A stretch of 64,000 nt of DNA, from assembly GCA_020683205.1 (NCBI GenBank), contig CP085689.1, positions 1,302,001 to 1,366,000 on the forward strand, given 5' to 3'. The notes below the pieces were generated by a model that was not told the origin of the DNA, searched no databases, and saw only the letters and a list, made by a program, of their open reading frames with translations. This DNA is from Lentisphaerae bacterium WC36. Lineage in GTDB: Bacteria; Verrucomicrobiota; Lentisphaeria; Victivallales; SZUA-371. Of the stretch, positions 9,402 through 17,362 are shown piece by piece. Positions within the stretch are counted from its first letter, which is position 1. The number at the start of each line of letters is the position of its first letter. The position numbers and the translations under genes were made by a program.

Positions 9402-9918
9402 TTTGTTTTGAAACTCCTAAAATTTCTTTGTTTTGGTGAAGTTGATTTTAACATTTTTATTAATCAAATAAGTGTCTGTTATTATATATTTATATATCAA
9501 TATGATTAATAAAGCAATAGTTTTATAAAAATAATTGCCTAAAAATTTTTAGTGTTTATAATTATAACTAATTGTCATATTATTTGATATTAATGAGATA
9601 GCATTTTGAGTATTAGTTTTAAATTATTAAGATAATTGACTTAAACAATTTTTTGCTCAATAGTAGCCTATATTGTTGAAAAATTTTCTTTTACAATTAA
9701 TATAATAATAAATATATTGTTTTTTTAAAGTGAAAATTATAGATACTTTTGTCATGATTGTTTGAAGTTTGCTTTTTTAAAGTTAAATTTGCTTTGTTAT
9801 TGTTTAAATAACGTTAATTATTTTTTTAATTAAAAAAGTAATTAAATTGTCATAGCAATTATAAGATTAAATAATAAACAAGATTTTTAAGAATAGTTAA
9901 AATAACCAGAGGACAATT
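9402..9918. other. 517-bp AT-rich intergenic region between divergent genes
   Basis: No open frame of note or RNA gene was found. It must hold the promoters of the exoenzyme gene and of the small lipoprotein gene. A weak candidate for the latter is TTGTCA at 9847-9852 with an AT-rich -10 about 17 nt on. A 14-bp palindrome (CTAAAAATTTTTAG, 9539-9552) is visible but may be chance in such AT-rich DNA. Confidence 0.6.
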
Positions 9919-10299
9919 ATGAAAAAATTAATCTTTAGTCTAATTATTGGGGCAAGCTTAGTGTTGATTGCTACAGGTTGCGGAGAGCCAAGCAAACCAA
10001 AAGTTTCAGCTAATGAAAAATTAACTTCTTCGTCAAGCAAAATTACTAAAACAAGACTTGAAGAGTTCTTAGGAACTTATGTTAACAATGCAGGTATTAT
10101 GCTGGATATCAAAAAAAATGGTAAAAGCATTTATCCTCCAACTGGACCTATGGATGCCGATTTAGTAAAACTTTTAGAAAAACAAGCATCTTTCACATTG
10201 CCAGCTGGTATTACAGCATCAGAATTAGCGGCTTTGATTGCAGAAAAATATGAAGTGAATGCATCCTTTAATAATGGTTCAATTGTCATTAATTTATAG
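9919..10299 (+). CDS. Small lipoprotein of unknown function
   Basis: A 126-residue predicted lipoprotein. The signal peptide MKKLIFSLIIGASLVLIATGC carries a clear lipobox with cysteine 21. The mature part is short and polar, with TKTRLEEFLGTYVNNAG near residue 45 and a C-terminal segment predicted to be helical then strand (ASELAALIAEKYEVNASFNNGSIVI). I do not recognise a family. AGAGGA lies at a good distance from the ATG. It is flanked by a long regulatory gap and a strong terminator, so it is probably a single-gene unit. Confidence 0.8.
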   Translation: MKKLIFSLIIGASLVLIATGCGEPSKPKVSANEKLTSSSSKITKTRLEEFLGTYVNNAGIMLDIKKNGKSIYPPTGPMDADLVKLLEKQASFTLPAGITASELAALIAEKYEVNASFNNGSIVINL

Positions 10300-10312
10300 G
10301 TGCTAAGGATAT

Positions 10313-10355
10313 AAAAAAAGTCGTTACAAATAAATCATTGTAACGACTTTTTTGT
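10313..10355. terminator. Bidirectional intrinsic terminator between lipoprotein gene and greA
   Basis: A 16-bp stem (with arms AAGTCGTTACAA and TTGTAACGACTT at its core) and an 8-nt loop, with A-run before and T-run after. It lies between two convergent stops, so it can end transcripts from both sides. Confidence 0.9.
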
Positions 10356-10376
10356 CATAAAGCTTAATTAGGTATG

Positions 10377-12482
10377 CTAAGCAAGCTTTTCAAGAATTTC
10401 TGCATCTAATGTTGAAACATCTTTAATAGTTGCTTCTGTATCATCAGGCATCTCTACTTTATCGCCAGCTTTTTTGCATAGTAATAATTTTCCTAAACGA
10501 GTTTTATATGAAATATAATTCTTTTCAGGATCCCCATCCCATGCTCCAAGTACGTTGTATACTAATTCACCTTTTGGTGAGTCTAAAATAACTTTACATC
10601 CAACAGTAATGCCGCTTGATAAATCCACATTTTGGAAATCTGTAGCTTGAATATTTACCAAATCGCGTTCGAGTTCTGAACGACGTTTTGATAAGAAATT
10701 ACGGCGTTCTTTAGCTGCGTCGTATTCAGCATTTTCTCTAAAGTCACCGTGAGCACGAGCAACTTTTAACGATTCACGGTTTTCTGGAATCTGTACTTTT
10801 AATAAATCATCTAATTCTGCTAATAAACGACGGTGAGACGCATTTGATGAAATTGTTGGACCATTAAGAATAGCATTAACAATGCTATTGCCATCATCTG
10901 CTTTCTTTGCCATTAATTTTTGTGCTTCGCCGCCTTCTAAGAGAGCTTTTAGTTCTGGAGATAAACGAGTTAATTTAATTAGTAAGCTTTGTTTTTCGCC
11001 AGTAATAAAGAATTTTGCTAATTGCAATGCAAAAGTAATTTGTGAAATATCATTTCTTGCAGCATCAATAATTTGTTGTTGGAAATCAGCTTTATCCATT
11101 AACTGCTTTTTTAATTCGCGATGAGCTGGCTGCCATACACTTGGTAATTGAGTTGTATTTAATGCTGTGATAACATTTGTTAAGTTTAAGTCATCTAATA
11201 AATGTTGTGAAACAACTTTACGGTTACGCCAAATCCATAACAAAATATCACAGTTAATATTGCGAACAGACTTAATTTTTTCTGCCAGAATATCGTTGTC
11301 AACTTCTGCACAGAATGAATTTAAACATTTTAGAGGTAAGTGAGTGATAAGTTCTGAACTATAAATATCGCCAAATAAATCTACTGTAGCTTTCGCTAAA
11401 GGAGGAAGTTGTTTTACTGCAATTTTACCCCAAACTTCTAAGTCTTCAAAGTTGAAGTTTTGAACATCTAAAGGCCAGAAAACAGCTTTTTCTTTTAATG
11501 GCTCTAACATTTCAACCATTTGATCTTCATTAAAATATGCAGATAACATTGAAATAGAATCAAGAAGTAATTTGTTGTTTTTAACTCCTTCTTGAGGACG
11601 CATTTTAGTGAAAAATGCTTTTAATAAATCCACATCTTCTTCAGTAAATTCATACCCTTCAATTTTATTTGTTTCAACAATTAAATCGTGTAGTTCATGA
11701 ACACTTCTTGCTTCACTTGCTTTACGTTTTAAATTATCGGCGCCATTTGCATTAACGTCGTCTTCACAGCTCCACCATTCATCAAATTTTTCAGCAGTCA
11801 TCTTGTTAGGAACTAATGCATGTTGAGCAATTGCATGAAATAAACGCTCATTTGTTGGAGTTAATGAACGATTATTTAAAGTTGCTTTAAACTCTGCTGA
11901 TGGAATTATTTTTCTACATAGCTTAGCTGCTTTTTGAATGTCTGGACCTGGAGCGAATAATTTTACATCTGCAAGTACTTTTTCAATTGATAGAGAAAAA
12001 GAACCTGGAGCATTATATTCTACTAAAGCTACAGAGGACGTGAATTCATCAACACTAATTACTGTTCCCCAGCGTTGTACATCTGTTTGATATGCGTAAA
12101 CACCACCTTTTAATGCTAATAATGCATGGTAACGTTTAGCAATTTCTGCAACTGTACAACTAGAATCGCGTAGGCCTAATGCTCTTAAATAGCTAGGTTT
12201 TGCCAAGAAAGGAGGCAACAACGCTTTTAGCGACATTAATAAAGTTTTACGAAATAGAGGTGTATCTTCTGGACTTAATGATGCTAAGCTAATAATAAAA
12301 TTTGCTTGAGTTGCGTCAACTTCTGCATTCCAAGAGTCAATTAAAAAATCAACATTTTCAGATAACTTACTATTAGCTAAAGGACGGTGTTCGTTTAGGA
12401 GTTCAAATAGTTCATTTAGGGCTTTTGCTGTAGGATTCTCAGCGACGTTTACAAAAAGTTCTTCAAAATTTACTTCACTCAT
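10377..12482 (-). CDS. greA: Long-form transcription elongation factor GreA
   Basis: GreA rescues backtracked RNA polymerase by stimulating transcript cleavage. The C-terminal 160 residues are a complete GreA: a coiled coil with the acidic tip GDFRENAEYDAAKERR near residue 585, followed by the FKBP-like domain (GITVGCKVIL, DGDPEKNYISYKTRLGKLLL). The remaining 540 N-terminal residues are helical and carry no motif I know. Normal GreA is about 158 residues; a long form of about 715 residues is known from Chlamydia, so this architecture is a PVC trait. The ATG has no strong ribosome binding site. The role of the extension is unknown. Confidence 0.9.
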   Translation of the reverse strand: MSEVNFEELFVNVAENPTAKALNELFELLNEHRPLANSKLSENVDFLIDSWNAEVDATQANFIISLASLSPEDTPLFRKTLLMSLKALLPPFLAKPSYLRALGLRDSSCTVAEIAKRYHALLALKGGVYAYQTDVQRWGTVISVDEFTSSVALVEYNAPGSFSLSIEKVLADVKLFAPGPDIQKAAKLCRKIIPSAEFKATLNNRSLTPTNERLFHAIAQHALVPNKMTAEKFDEWWSCEDDVNANGADNLKRKASEARSVHELHDLIVETNKIEGYEFTEEDVDLLKAFFTKMRPQEGVKNNKLLLDSISMLSAYFNEDQMVEMLEPLKEKAVFWPLDVQNFNFEDLEVWGKIAVKQLPPLAKATVDLFGDIYSSELITHLPLKCLNSFCAEVDNDILAEKIKSVRNINCDILLWIWRNRKVVSQHLLDDLNLTNVITALNTTQLPSVWQPAHRELKKQLMDKADFQQQIIDAARNDISQITFALQLAKFFITGEKQSLLIKLTRLSPELKALLEGGEAQKLMAKKADDGNSIVNAILNGPTISSNASHRRLLAELDDLLKVQIPENRESLKVARAHGDFRENAEYDAAKERRNFLSKRRSELERDLVNIQATDFQNVDLSSGITVGCKVILDSPKGELVYNVLGAWDGDPEKNYISYKTRLGKLLLCKKAGDKVEMPDDTEATIKDVSTLDAEILEKLA

Positions 12483-12676
12483 AATTACTCTGTAATATTT
12501 TATCGGTTATATTTATTATTATTATTATCTTATTTAATTCTCTGTCAATCAATAAAAATAACAGTTAAAGCAACAAAAATCAATGAATAACTTTAAATTA
12601 TTATTATTAAATTTCTGAATGATACTATTATTAGTATGAAATACACCTTGTGAAGCTTTATAAAATTGCAAAATAA

Positions 12677-13900
12677 CTAATTATTGAAAGATTTTAATTT
12701 TTTTTGTACAGTTGAAACTGTCGGAAAATCTCGATAAAGAAAAAAACGGTGTTTAACCTCTTTGTGTTCTTCAAGTTTGTTTAAAATATCCTTGTGCTTT
12801 TTTGTAATAGCCCTATCAATACCAATGAAAATATTTTCAGGTAATTGTCCTGAAATAAGTGATTGGAGACGGTTGATCAATTCTTTGTGGTGCCAACGGT
12901 GAAACAGCTCAAGGAATACCACATTGTTGTCATTAATGAATTTAAAGTCAGGAAAAATTGATTGCTCGTTATTAATGTGAAATATTTCAGTTGGTAGCAT
13001 GATTTTCCATGGTGAATTTTTTTCTTTAAATTGTTTGCCAAATAATCTAATTTCTTGAGGTATATAGTCGTTTTGGTGACGATAAAAAGGTCTTAGTTTT
13101 AAGTCGCTATTGGCCGTTAAGGTGTAATTTTTTTCTTGGAAATTAATTTTTGCTTTTAAGCTCCAGTCTTCAAATTGATAAACGTATGGTAAGATAATTG
13201 CCAGTTGCATGCCATATTTTTGTGAATTTTCAAAAATATTTAATGGTCCATCAATCATGATCTTGATACAATCATTTGAATTTTTTTCATGGCGGCATAG
13301 TAAACGATGAAATCTTAACTTGCCAATAAAATTTCTCAATAATTTTTGGTTTGGTTTTGTGAATGTTAACTCAACTAGGTTGCTGTATATTATTAAAGAT
13401 TGGATTAATTGACTGTTATATTTATTGATGATAAATTCGGCAGTTATTTTTGTCTTAAAGTTATTAAGTATTTCATAATCTGGGTGATCTGAAAATAATC
13501 CTGAATTAATTAATTCATTTTGTGTATTAGTTAATTTTTTTAAGACCTTTTCGCGATAGCATTCAAGAGAAGTTTCGCTATTAAGTGTTTCTAATGAAGT
13601 ATTAGCGATGCGAAAGATCTCTTTTCGCTCGTTTAGAAAATCAAAATTATCATCATTACTAAAAATACACTCACTATAGATTGTTTTAATAATTCCTTTG
13701 CTTAGTTTTAAATCTTTTTGCGAATAAAGTAACATTTGAACTTCTTTTTCAAGTTCTTTTTTAGTCTTTCCTAAATTTGAATTAAGTACTTGCAATAGTT
13801 GATTGCACAAAAACAGGATATTTTTATCATCAATTTTAAGGTATTTAGGGATTATTTTTCCGCTGGCTCTTTTGAAACGTAATAGATCTTTTGATAACAT
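12677..13900 (-). CDS. DUF790/Bax1-like putative nuclease
   Basis: A 407-residue protein that starts MLSKDLLRFKRASGKIIPKYL, matching the first residues of the DUF790 family. An upstream TTG would add four residues, but the ATG has a GAG 7 nt before it and fits the family start. The C-terminal part has FPDFKF followed by VVFLELFHRWHHKELINRL near residues 325-350, resembling the PDF...lEi.gfW motif of the PD-(D/E)xK-like nuclease core in Bax1. Archaeal Bax1 pairs with the XPB helicase in DNA repair. No helicase gene is beside it here, so partner and role are inferred. The sequence is divergent; confidence in the family is moderate. Confidence 0.68.
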   Translation of the reverse strand: MLSKDLLRFKRASGKIIPKYLKIDDKNILFLCNQLLQVLNSNLGKTKKELEKEVQMLLYSQKDLKLSKGIIKTIYSECIFSNDDNFDFLNERKEIFRIANTSLETLNSETSLECYREKVLKKLTNTQNELINSGLFSDHPDYEILNNFKTKITAEFIINKYNSQLIQSLIIYSNLVELTFTKPNQKLLRNFIGKLRFHRLLCRHEKNSNDCIKIMIDGPLNIFENSQKYGMQLAIILPYVYQFEDWSLKAKINFQEKNYTLTANSDLKLRPFYRHQNDYIPQEIRLFGKQFKEKNSPWKIMLPTEIFHINNEQSIFPDFKFINDNNVVFLELFHRWHHKELINRLQSLISGQLPENIFIGIDRAITKKHKDILNKLEEHKEVKHRFFLYRDFPTVSTVQKKLKSFNN

Positions 13901-14124
13901 TAAAATACTCAATATTTTGGAATTGTTTACTTTGAATTAATTAAATAAAATTATCTTCTCTAAGGCTTTATTGCTAACTGTAACAATAAAAAAATGTTAA
14001 TTTTATTATTTTTCCGTTAATAGGGAGTCGAAGTGTTGATTTTTTTCTTTTGATAATATAATATCATTAATGTAGCAATTAAAAATAGTTAATTTATTTA
14101 TAGGAAAATAACTGGAGTTGTATC

Positions 14125-15144
14125 ATGAGAAATCACAAAAAAATTGTAAAAGTTATTGGTGCAGTTGCGCTTTTGGCGTATGCTACAGTTCTTTGGAGTG
14201 TGGATGTTAAAACTATTCATGGTCGAGAATATAAGAATATTAGTGTTATTGATTATAACGCTTATAACTTTGATTTTTCTTATGAAGACAGTAATGGAAA
14301 AATTGCTATTGGAAATTTAAGCTACGCTATGCTAGATGAAAAGAGTCTTAAAGCACTAAAAGTAGAATCTCGCATGTGTCCAGACTTGGAAAAGAAGGAG
14401 CAATATTATCGTAGTATGAGTTTTGAGTCTTTGGTAAAAGAGAATGAAAAACTATTAATTGAAGACTTAAAAGGTGATGGTAAAGTTGTTTTGAGTAAAC
14501 ATTTAAAATGTCAAGTTTATTCTCATCGCCGTCAAGTGAAACTTAAAAAACATGAAAATATGCTTGGTGGGACAATTTATCAAATTATTGCTGAAAAAAA
14601 ATTCATACCTCTAGTTGACGTCAAAGATAATGAAGATTACTCAGATCCTGATGATATAGATGATAAAAATGCCACAAAACTTGAAGAATTAGCTGATAAA
14701 GATGCCGCAACGAGTAAATCTCCTGAAGAAAAAATAAAAGAAGGGACTCCAGGCAGCTATGTGTATATACCAAGTGCAGTTTCAATTGGTCCAGAATTAG
14801 GTCTTGAAAAACACTTTACAACTATTTATCCTACAGGAATGAATTTTCATACAAAAAAATATGGTGAAATTGCTATTTTTGAATTGAGCTTGCATCAGGC
14901 TGTGCATATCCTTCATGCGCATTTGATTTCACGACTTGTAATGCTAAATGCTGTTAATAGATATAAAAATAAAGCGCATATTAAACATGATGTTAGTGAT
15001 GCTTTAACTAAAGCGGATAAAGATAAAGAAGTTGGCGAAAATTTTTATCCTCAGGTCGAAAAGATTAAAATTTTAGAAATTGAGCCTTACGTACCATTTT
15101 TTGACTTTTCAAAAGATAACCCAATTCCAGAGGAGTTGAGGTAG
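14125..15144 (+). CDS. Exported protein of unknown function
   Basis: A 339-residue protein with an N-terminal signal sequence (MRNHKKIVKVIGAVALLAYATVLWS). The next 60 residues (VKTIHGREYKNISVIDYNAYN, then IGNLSYAMLDEKSLK) look like a small beta-rich module frequent at the start of exported PVC proteins, where a line such as tldGktYkn...v.. is followed by a hydrophobic strand; this comparison is from memory. The rest (charged DDIDDKNATKLEELADKDAA, later LSLHQAVHILHAHLISRLVM) is not recognised. GGAG precedes the ATG. It is divergent from the DUF790 gene and upstream of the oxygen-defence locus but probably separate from it. Confidence 0.75.
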   Translation: MRNHKKIVKVIGAVALLAYATVLWSVDVKTIHGREYKNISVIDYNAYNFDFSYEDSNGKIAIGNLSYAMLDEKSLKALKVESRMCPDLEKKEQYYRSMSFESLVKENEKLLIEDLKGDGKVVLSKHLKCQVYSHRRQVKLKKHENMLGGTIYQIIAEKKFIPLVDVKDNEDYSDPDDIDDKNATKLEELADKDAATSKSPEEKIKEGTPGSYVYIPSAVSIGPELGLEKHFTTIYPTGMNFHTKKYGEIAIFELSLHQAVHILHAHLISRLVMLNAVNRYKNKAHIKHDVSDALTKADKDKEVGENFYPQVEKIKILEIEPYVPFFDFSKDNPIPEELR

Positions 15145-15176
15145 TTAAATAAAAATAAAAAAAAATGCAAATTCGT

Positions 15177-15204
15177 TTGAATTAGTAAAAAAACCGCTTA
15201 TATT
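15177..15204 (+). promoter_or_regulatory. Predicted sigma70 promoter of the PerR-like gene
   Basis: TTGAAT (15177-15182) and TATATT (15199-15204) with a 16-nt spacer. The transcription start would be near 15211, at the edge of the PerR-type operator. Confidence 0.55.
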
Positions 15205-15211
15205 TAAAAAG

Positions 15212-15226
15212 TGATAATGATTATTA
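15212..15226 (+). promoter_or_regulatory. PerR-type operator (Per box)
   Basis: TGATAATGATTATTA is a 7-1-7 inverted repeat that matches 12 of the 14 defined bases of the Bacillus Per box (TTATAATNATTATAA). It overlaps the predicted transcription start of the Fur-family gene, which would give autorepression relieved by peroxide. Confidence 0.7.
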
Positions 15227-15280
15227 AATTTTAATAAGGAACAATTTTTTTACAAAAAGCAACCATATATAGGCCGAAAA

Positions 15281-15673
15281 ATGACTATCAAATTAAGCAA
15301 CACTAACCAAAGAAGAGTTATTATTGAAGAACTTAAAAAATTAACTTCGCATCCAACAGCTGATGAATTATATGAAATTGTTAAAGAGCGTTTACCAAAA
15401 ATTAGTTTAGGAACAGTTTATCGTAATTTAGAACAGTTATCTGCAGCTGGTTTGATTTGGAAATTAGAGCTTAGTGGTAGTCAAAATCGTTTTGATGGGA
15501 ATGTCGAAAAACATTTTCATAAACGTTGCCCAAATTGTGGAGCTGTAGAAGATATTGAATATCATGCTTTCGCAGAGGCAGATCGTCATTTGACGAATGC
15601 TTGTCAAAATTATGCAATAGAAGGTTATACCTTAGAGTTTCGAGGTTTATGCTACTGTTGCCAAAGTAGTTAA
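15281..15673 (+). CDS. perR: Fur-family metalloregulator, probably PerR
   Basis: A 130-residue repressor of the Fur family. The winged helix is clear: HPTADELYEIVKERLPKISLGTVYRNLEQLSAAGLI at residues 25-62, with the TVYRNL recognition helix. The dimerisation domain has FDGNVEKHFH, CPNCG near residue 85 and a closing CYCC pair, which form the structural zinc site. The Per box at its promoter and the neighbouring peroxide and superoxide genes favour PerR over Fur or Zur. PerR senses peroxide through iron-catalysed oxidation of histidines. No strong Shine-Dalgarno precedes the ATG. The downstream defence genes are its likely regulon. Confidence 0.82.
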   Translation: MTIKLSNTNQRRVIIEELKKLTSHPTADELYEIVKERLPKISLGTVYRNLEQLSAAGLIWKLELSGSQNRFDGNVEKHFHKRCPNCGAVEDIEYHAFAEADRHLTNACQNYAIEGYTLEFRGLCYCCQSS

Positions 15674-15775
15674 AATAAATTTAATTAAAAGTAGTAAAAA
15701 AATTATAGTTAAAGAATTTTAAAAATTTAATCTAAAAATTTTAAGATAAAATCAGTTAAATTTTAATATATTTAG

Positions 15776-15781
15776 TATAAT
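15776..15781 (+). promoter_or_regulatory. Candidate -10 element of the desulfoferrodoxin operon
   Basis: A consensus TATAAT lies 74 nt before the desulfoferrodoxin start; the matching -35 is poor. A loose Per-box-like sequence (15804-15818, TTATAATTAATTAAA, 11 of 14 positions) lies just downstream and could let PerR control the operon, but it may be chance in this AT-rich stretch. Confidence 0.4.
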
Positions 15782-15854
15782 TTAAAAATGTGCTAAAAAA
15801 TATTTATAATTAATTAAATAAAATTAAAATAAAAACTAGAGGAGATAAATAGTT

Positions 15855-16235
15855 ATGAGTCATACAAAAATCTATAAATGTGGAACAGAAAGTGATATGG
15901 TTGTTGAAGTTTTATCTAATAACTGCAATTGCACTTTAAGTTGTTGTGGTGAAGAAATGACTTTAATGGAAGAAAATTCTGTTGATGCTGCTGTTGAAAA
16001 GCATGTGCCGATCCTTTCCGAACATGCAAATGGCGTAAAGGTTGTAGTTGGTAGTGTAGCTCATCCTATGACTGATGACCACTATATCCAATGGATTGAA
16101 GTTGTTAATGGACCTTGGGTAAATCGTAAGTATTTGAAACCAGGTGAAGCTCCTGAGGCTGAATTTTATGTGCCAAATAATGGGCATTTAGAAGTTCGAG
16201 CATACTGTAATTTACACGGATTATGGAAAGGATAA
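15855..16235 (+). CDS. dfx: Desulfoferrodoxin (superoxide reductase) with altered N-terminal iron site
   Basis: Superoxide reductase turns superoxide into hydrogen peroxide without making oxygen, using electrons from rubredoxin. The 126-residue protein has the catalytic Center II intact: E48-K49-H50, H70, H76, C118 and H121 (the CNLHG motif). The N-terminal desulforedoxin domain should supply four cysteines (pattern CxxC...CC). Here C9 and the C30-C31 pair are present, but the second ligand of CxxC is replaced (E12), while extra cysteines occur at 24 and 26. Center I is therefore absent or rebuilt. AGGAGA precedes the ATG. Ferritin, erythrin, FprA and rubredoxin genes follow on the same strand. 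Confidence 0.93.
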   Translation: MSHTKIYKCGTESDMVVEVLSNNCNCTLSCCGEEMTLMEENSVDAAVEKHVPILSEHANGVKVVVGSVAHPMTDDHYIQWIEVVNGPWVNRKYLKPGEAPEAEFYVPNNGHLEVRAYCNLHGLWKG

Positions 16236-16255
16236 GATAAAAAGGATAAGGTAAA

Positions 16256-16774
16256 ATGTTAGATAAACAGCTGGAGCAAGCTTTAAATGACCAAATAAAT
16301 TTTGAATTTTATTCATCTTATTTGTATCTAAATATGTCAGCACAGCTTGCGGCAATGAATTTGGACGGAGCGGCACACTGGATGAGAGTGCAGGCTCAAG
16401 AGGAAGTGACTCATGCAATGAAAATTTACGATTTTTTAATTGATCGTGATGCAGAGGTTTGTTTGCAAAATATTGAAACTATTGGAGAAAAATATAACTC
16501 TTTGGTAGAAATATATGAGGTTACTGTTGGTCACGAAAGAAAAGTTACATGCAGGTTCAATGATTTAATTGATTTAGCGCTTGAAAAACGCGATCATGTG
16601 ACAAATTCATTACTCCAGTGGTTTATTAGTGAGCAGATTGAAGAAGAAGCGAATGTGAGAACAATTTTAGAAAAAGCAAAAATGCTGTCAAGTTCTCCAG
16701 ATAGCCTCTATTTATTAGATAAAGAACTAGGCGCTAGGGTGGCAAGTGCTCCAATAGCAGAAAAAATTAATTAG
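16256..16774 (+). CDS. ftnA: Non-haem ferritin
   Basis: Ferritin stores iron as a mineral inside a 24-subunit shell after oxidising it at a diiron centre. The 172-residue protein has the typical four-helix pattern: NFEFYSSYLYLNMS near residue 14 (first Glu ligand), QAQEEVTHAMKIYDF near 47 (Glu and His), a middle Glu in VGHERKV, and WFISEQIEEE near 123. The AAGGATAAGG site is close to the ATG. It starts 20 nt after desulfoferrodoxin, so the two are co-transcribed. Sequestering iron limits Fenton chemistry, which fits the surrounding defence genes and likely PerR control. Confidence 0.94.
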   Translation: MLDKQLEQALNDQINFEFYSSYLYLNMSAQLAAMNLDGAAHWMRVQAQEEVTHAMKIYDFLIDRDAEVCLQNIETIGEKYNSLVEIYEVTVGHERKVTCRFNDLIDLALEKRDHVTNSLLQWFISEQIEEEANVRTILEKAKMLSSSPDSLYLLDKELGARVASAPIAEKIN

Positions 16775-16867
16775 TTATTTGTATTCTTTAATCAAAGCTT
16801 TTATATTAAAAAAAGTTAGAAGTTTATAGATAATGGCAATGAAAGTTTCATATTGGAGATTTTGTTG

Positions 16868-17362
16868 ATGGGATACTGTGTTAATACGTATGAAGTGTTT
16901 GAGATGGCTGAACAAGTTGAGCGTAATGGTCTTGAATTTTACCAACATGCTGCTGAGGTAGTCAAAGATAAAAGTGTAAAAGATTTACTTCTTGAATTAG
17001 CTAAAATGGAAAGTGATCATGAAGAAAAATTTTTTAATATCAAAAAACGACTCGAACTATCTGAACATAGTATTTTTCCGGACTTAGATGATTTAGTAGT
17101 ATCTAATTTAAGAGCATTAGCTACAGGAAAAGTTTTTAAAAATAGTCCTGAAGATGTTCTTGTTTCTGATGAAACAACTGTTGAAGATATTTTAGATGTC
17201 GCCTTAGATTTTGAGCGTAATACGATAGTTTTTTTCTCGTCATTAAAGACGATGATGAAAGATTGTGAAGAGCAAAAAATCATAGATTTATTAATAAAAG
17301 AAGAAGTGGATCATATTGCGATCCTCATGGAAAAGAAAGGTAAGTTAGACAAAAATGGATGA
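16868..17362 (+). CDS. Erythrin-type ferritin-like diiron protein (rubrerythrin family without rubredoxin domain)
   Basis: A 164-residue ferritin-like protein of the COG1633/rubrerythrin group. Two half-repeats of a four-helix bundle carry the diiron ligands: AEQVERNGLEFYQHAAE near residue 15 and AKMESDHEEKFF near 48, then DVALDFERNTIVFF near 117 and IKEEVDHIAILMEKK near 146. The rubredoxin domain that ends true rubrerythrin is missing. Family members reduce hydrogen peroxide. The ATG at 16868 follows GGAG by 9 nt and is preferred to an upstream TTG at 16853. The stop overlaps the fprA start by 8 nt, which indicates translational coupling. Confidence 0.85.
   Translation: MGYCVNTYEVFEMAEQVERNGLEFYQHAAEVVKDKSVKDLLLELAKMESDHEEKFFNIKKRLELSEHSIFPDLDDLVVSNLRALATGKVFKNSPEDVLVSDETTVEDILDVALDFERNTIVFFSSLKTMMKDCEEQKIIDLLIKEEVDHIAILMEKKGKLDKNG

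Noticed and set aside
9539-9552. Palindrome CTAAAAATTTTTAG as an operator
   Set aside because: It is built only of A/T with single G and C ends and is expected by chance in a 517-bp AT-rich gap.
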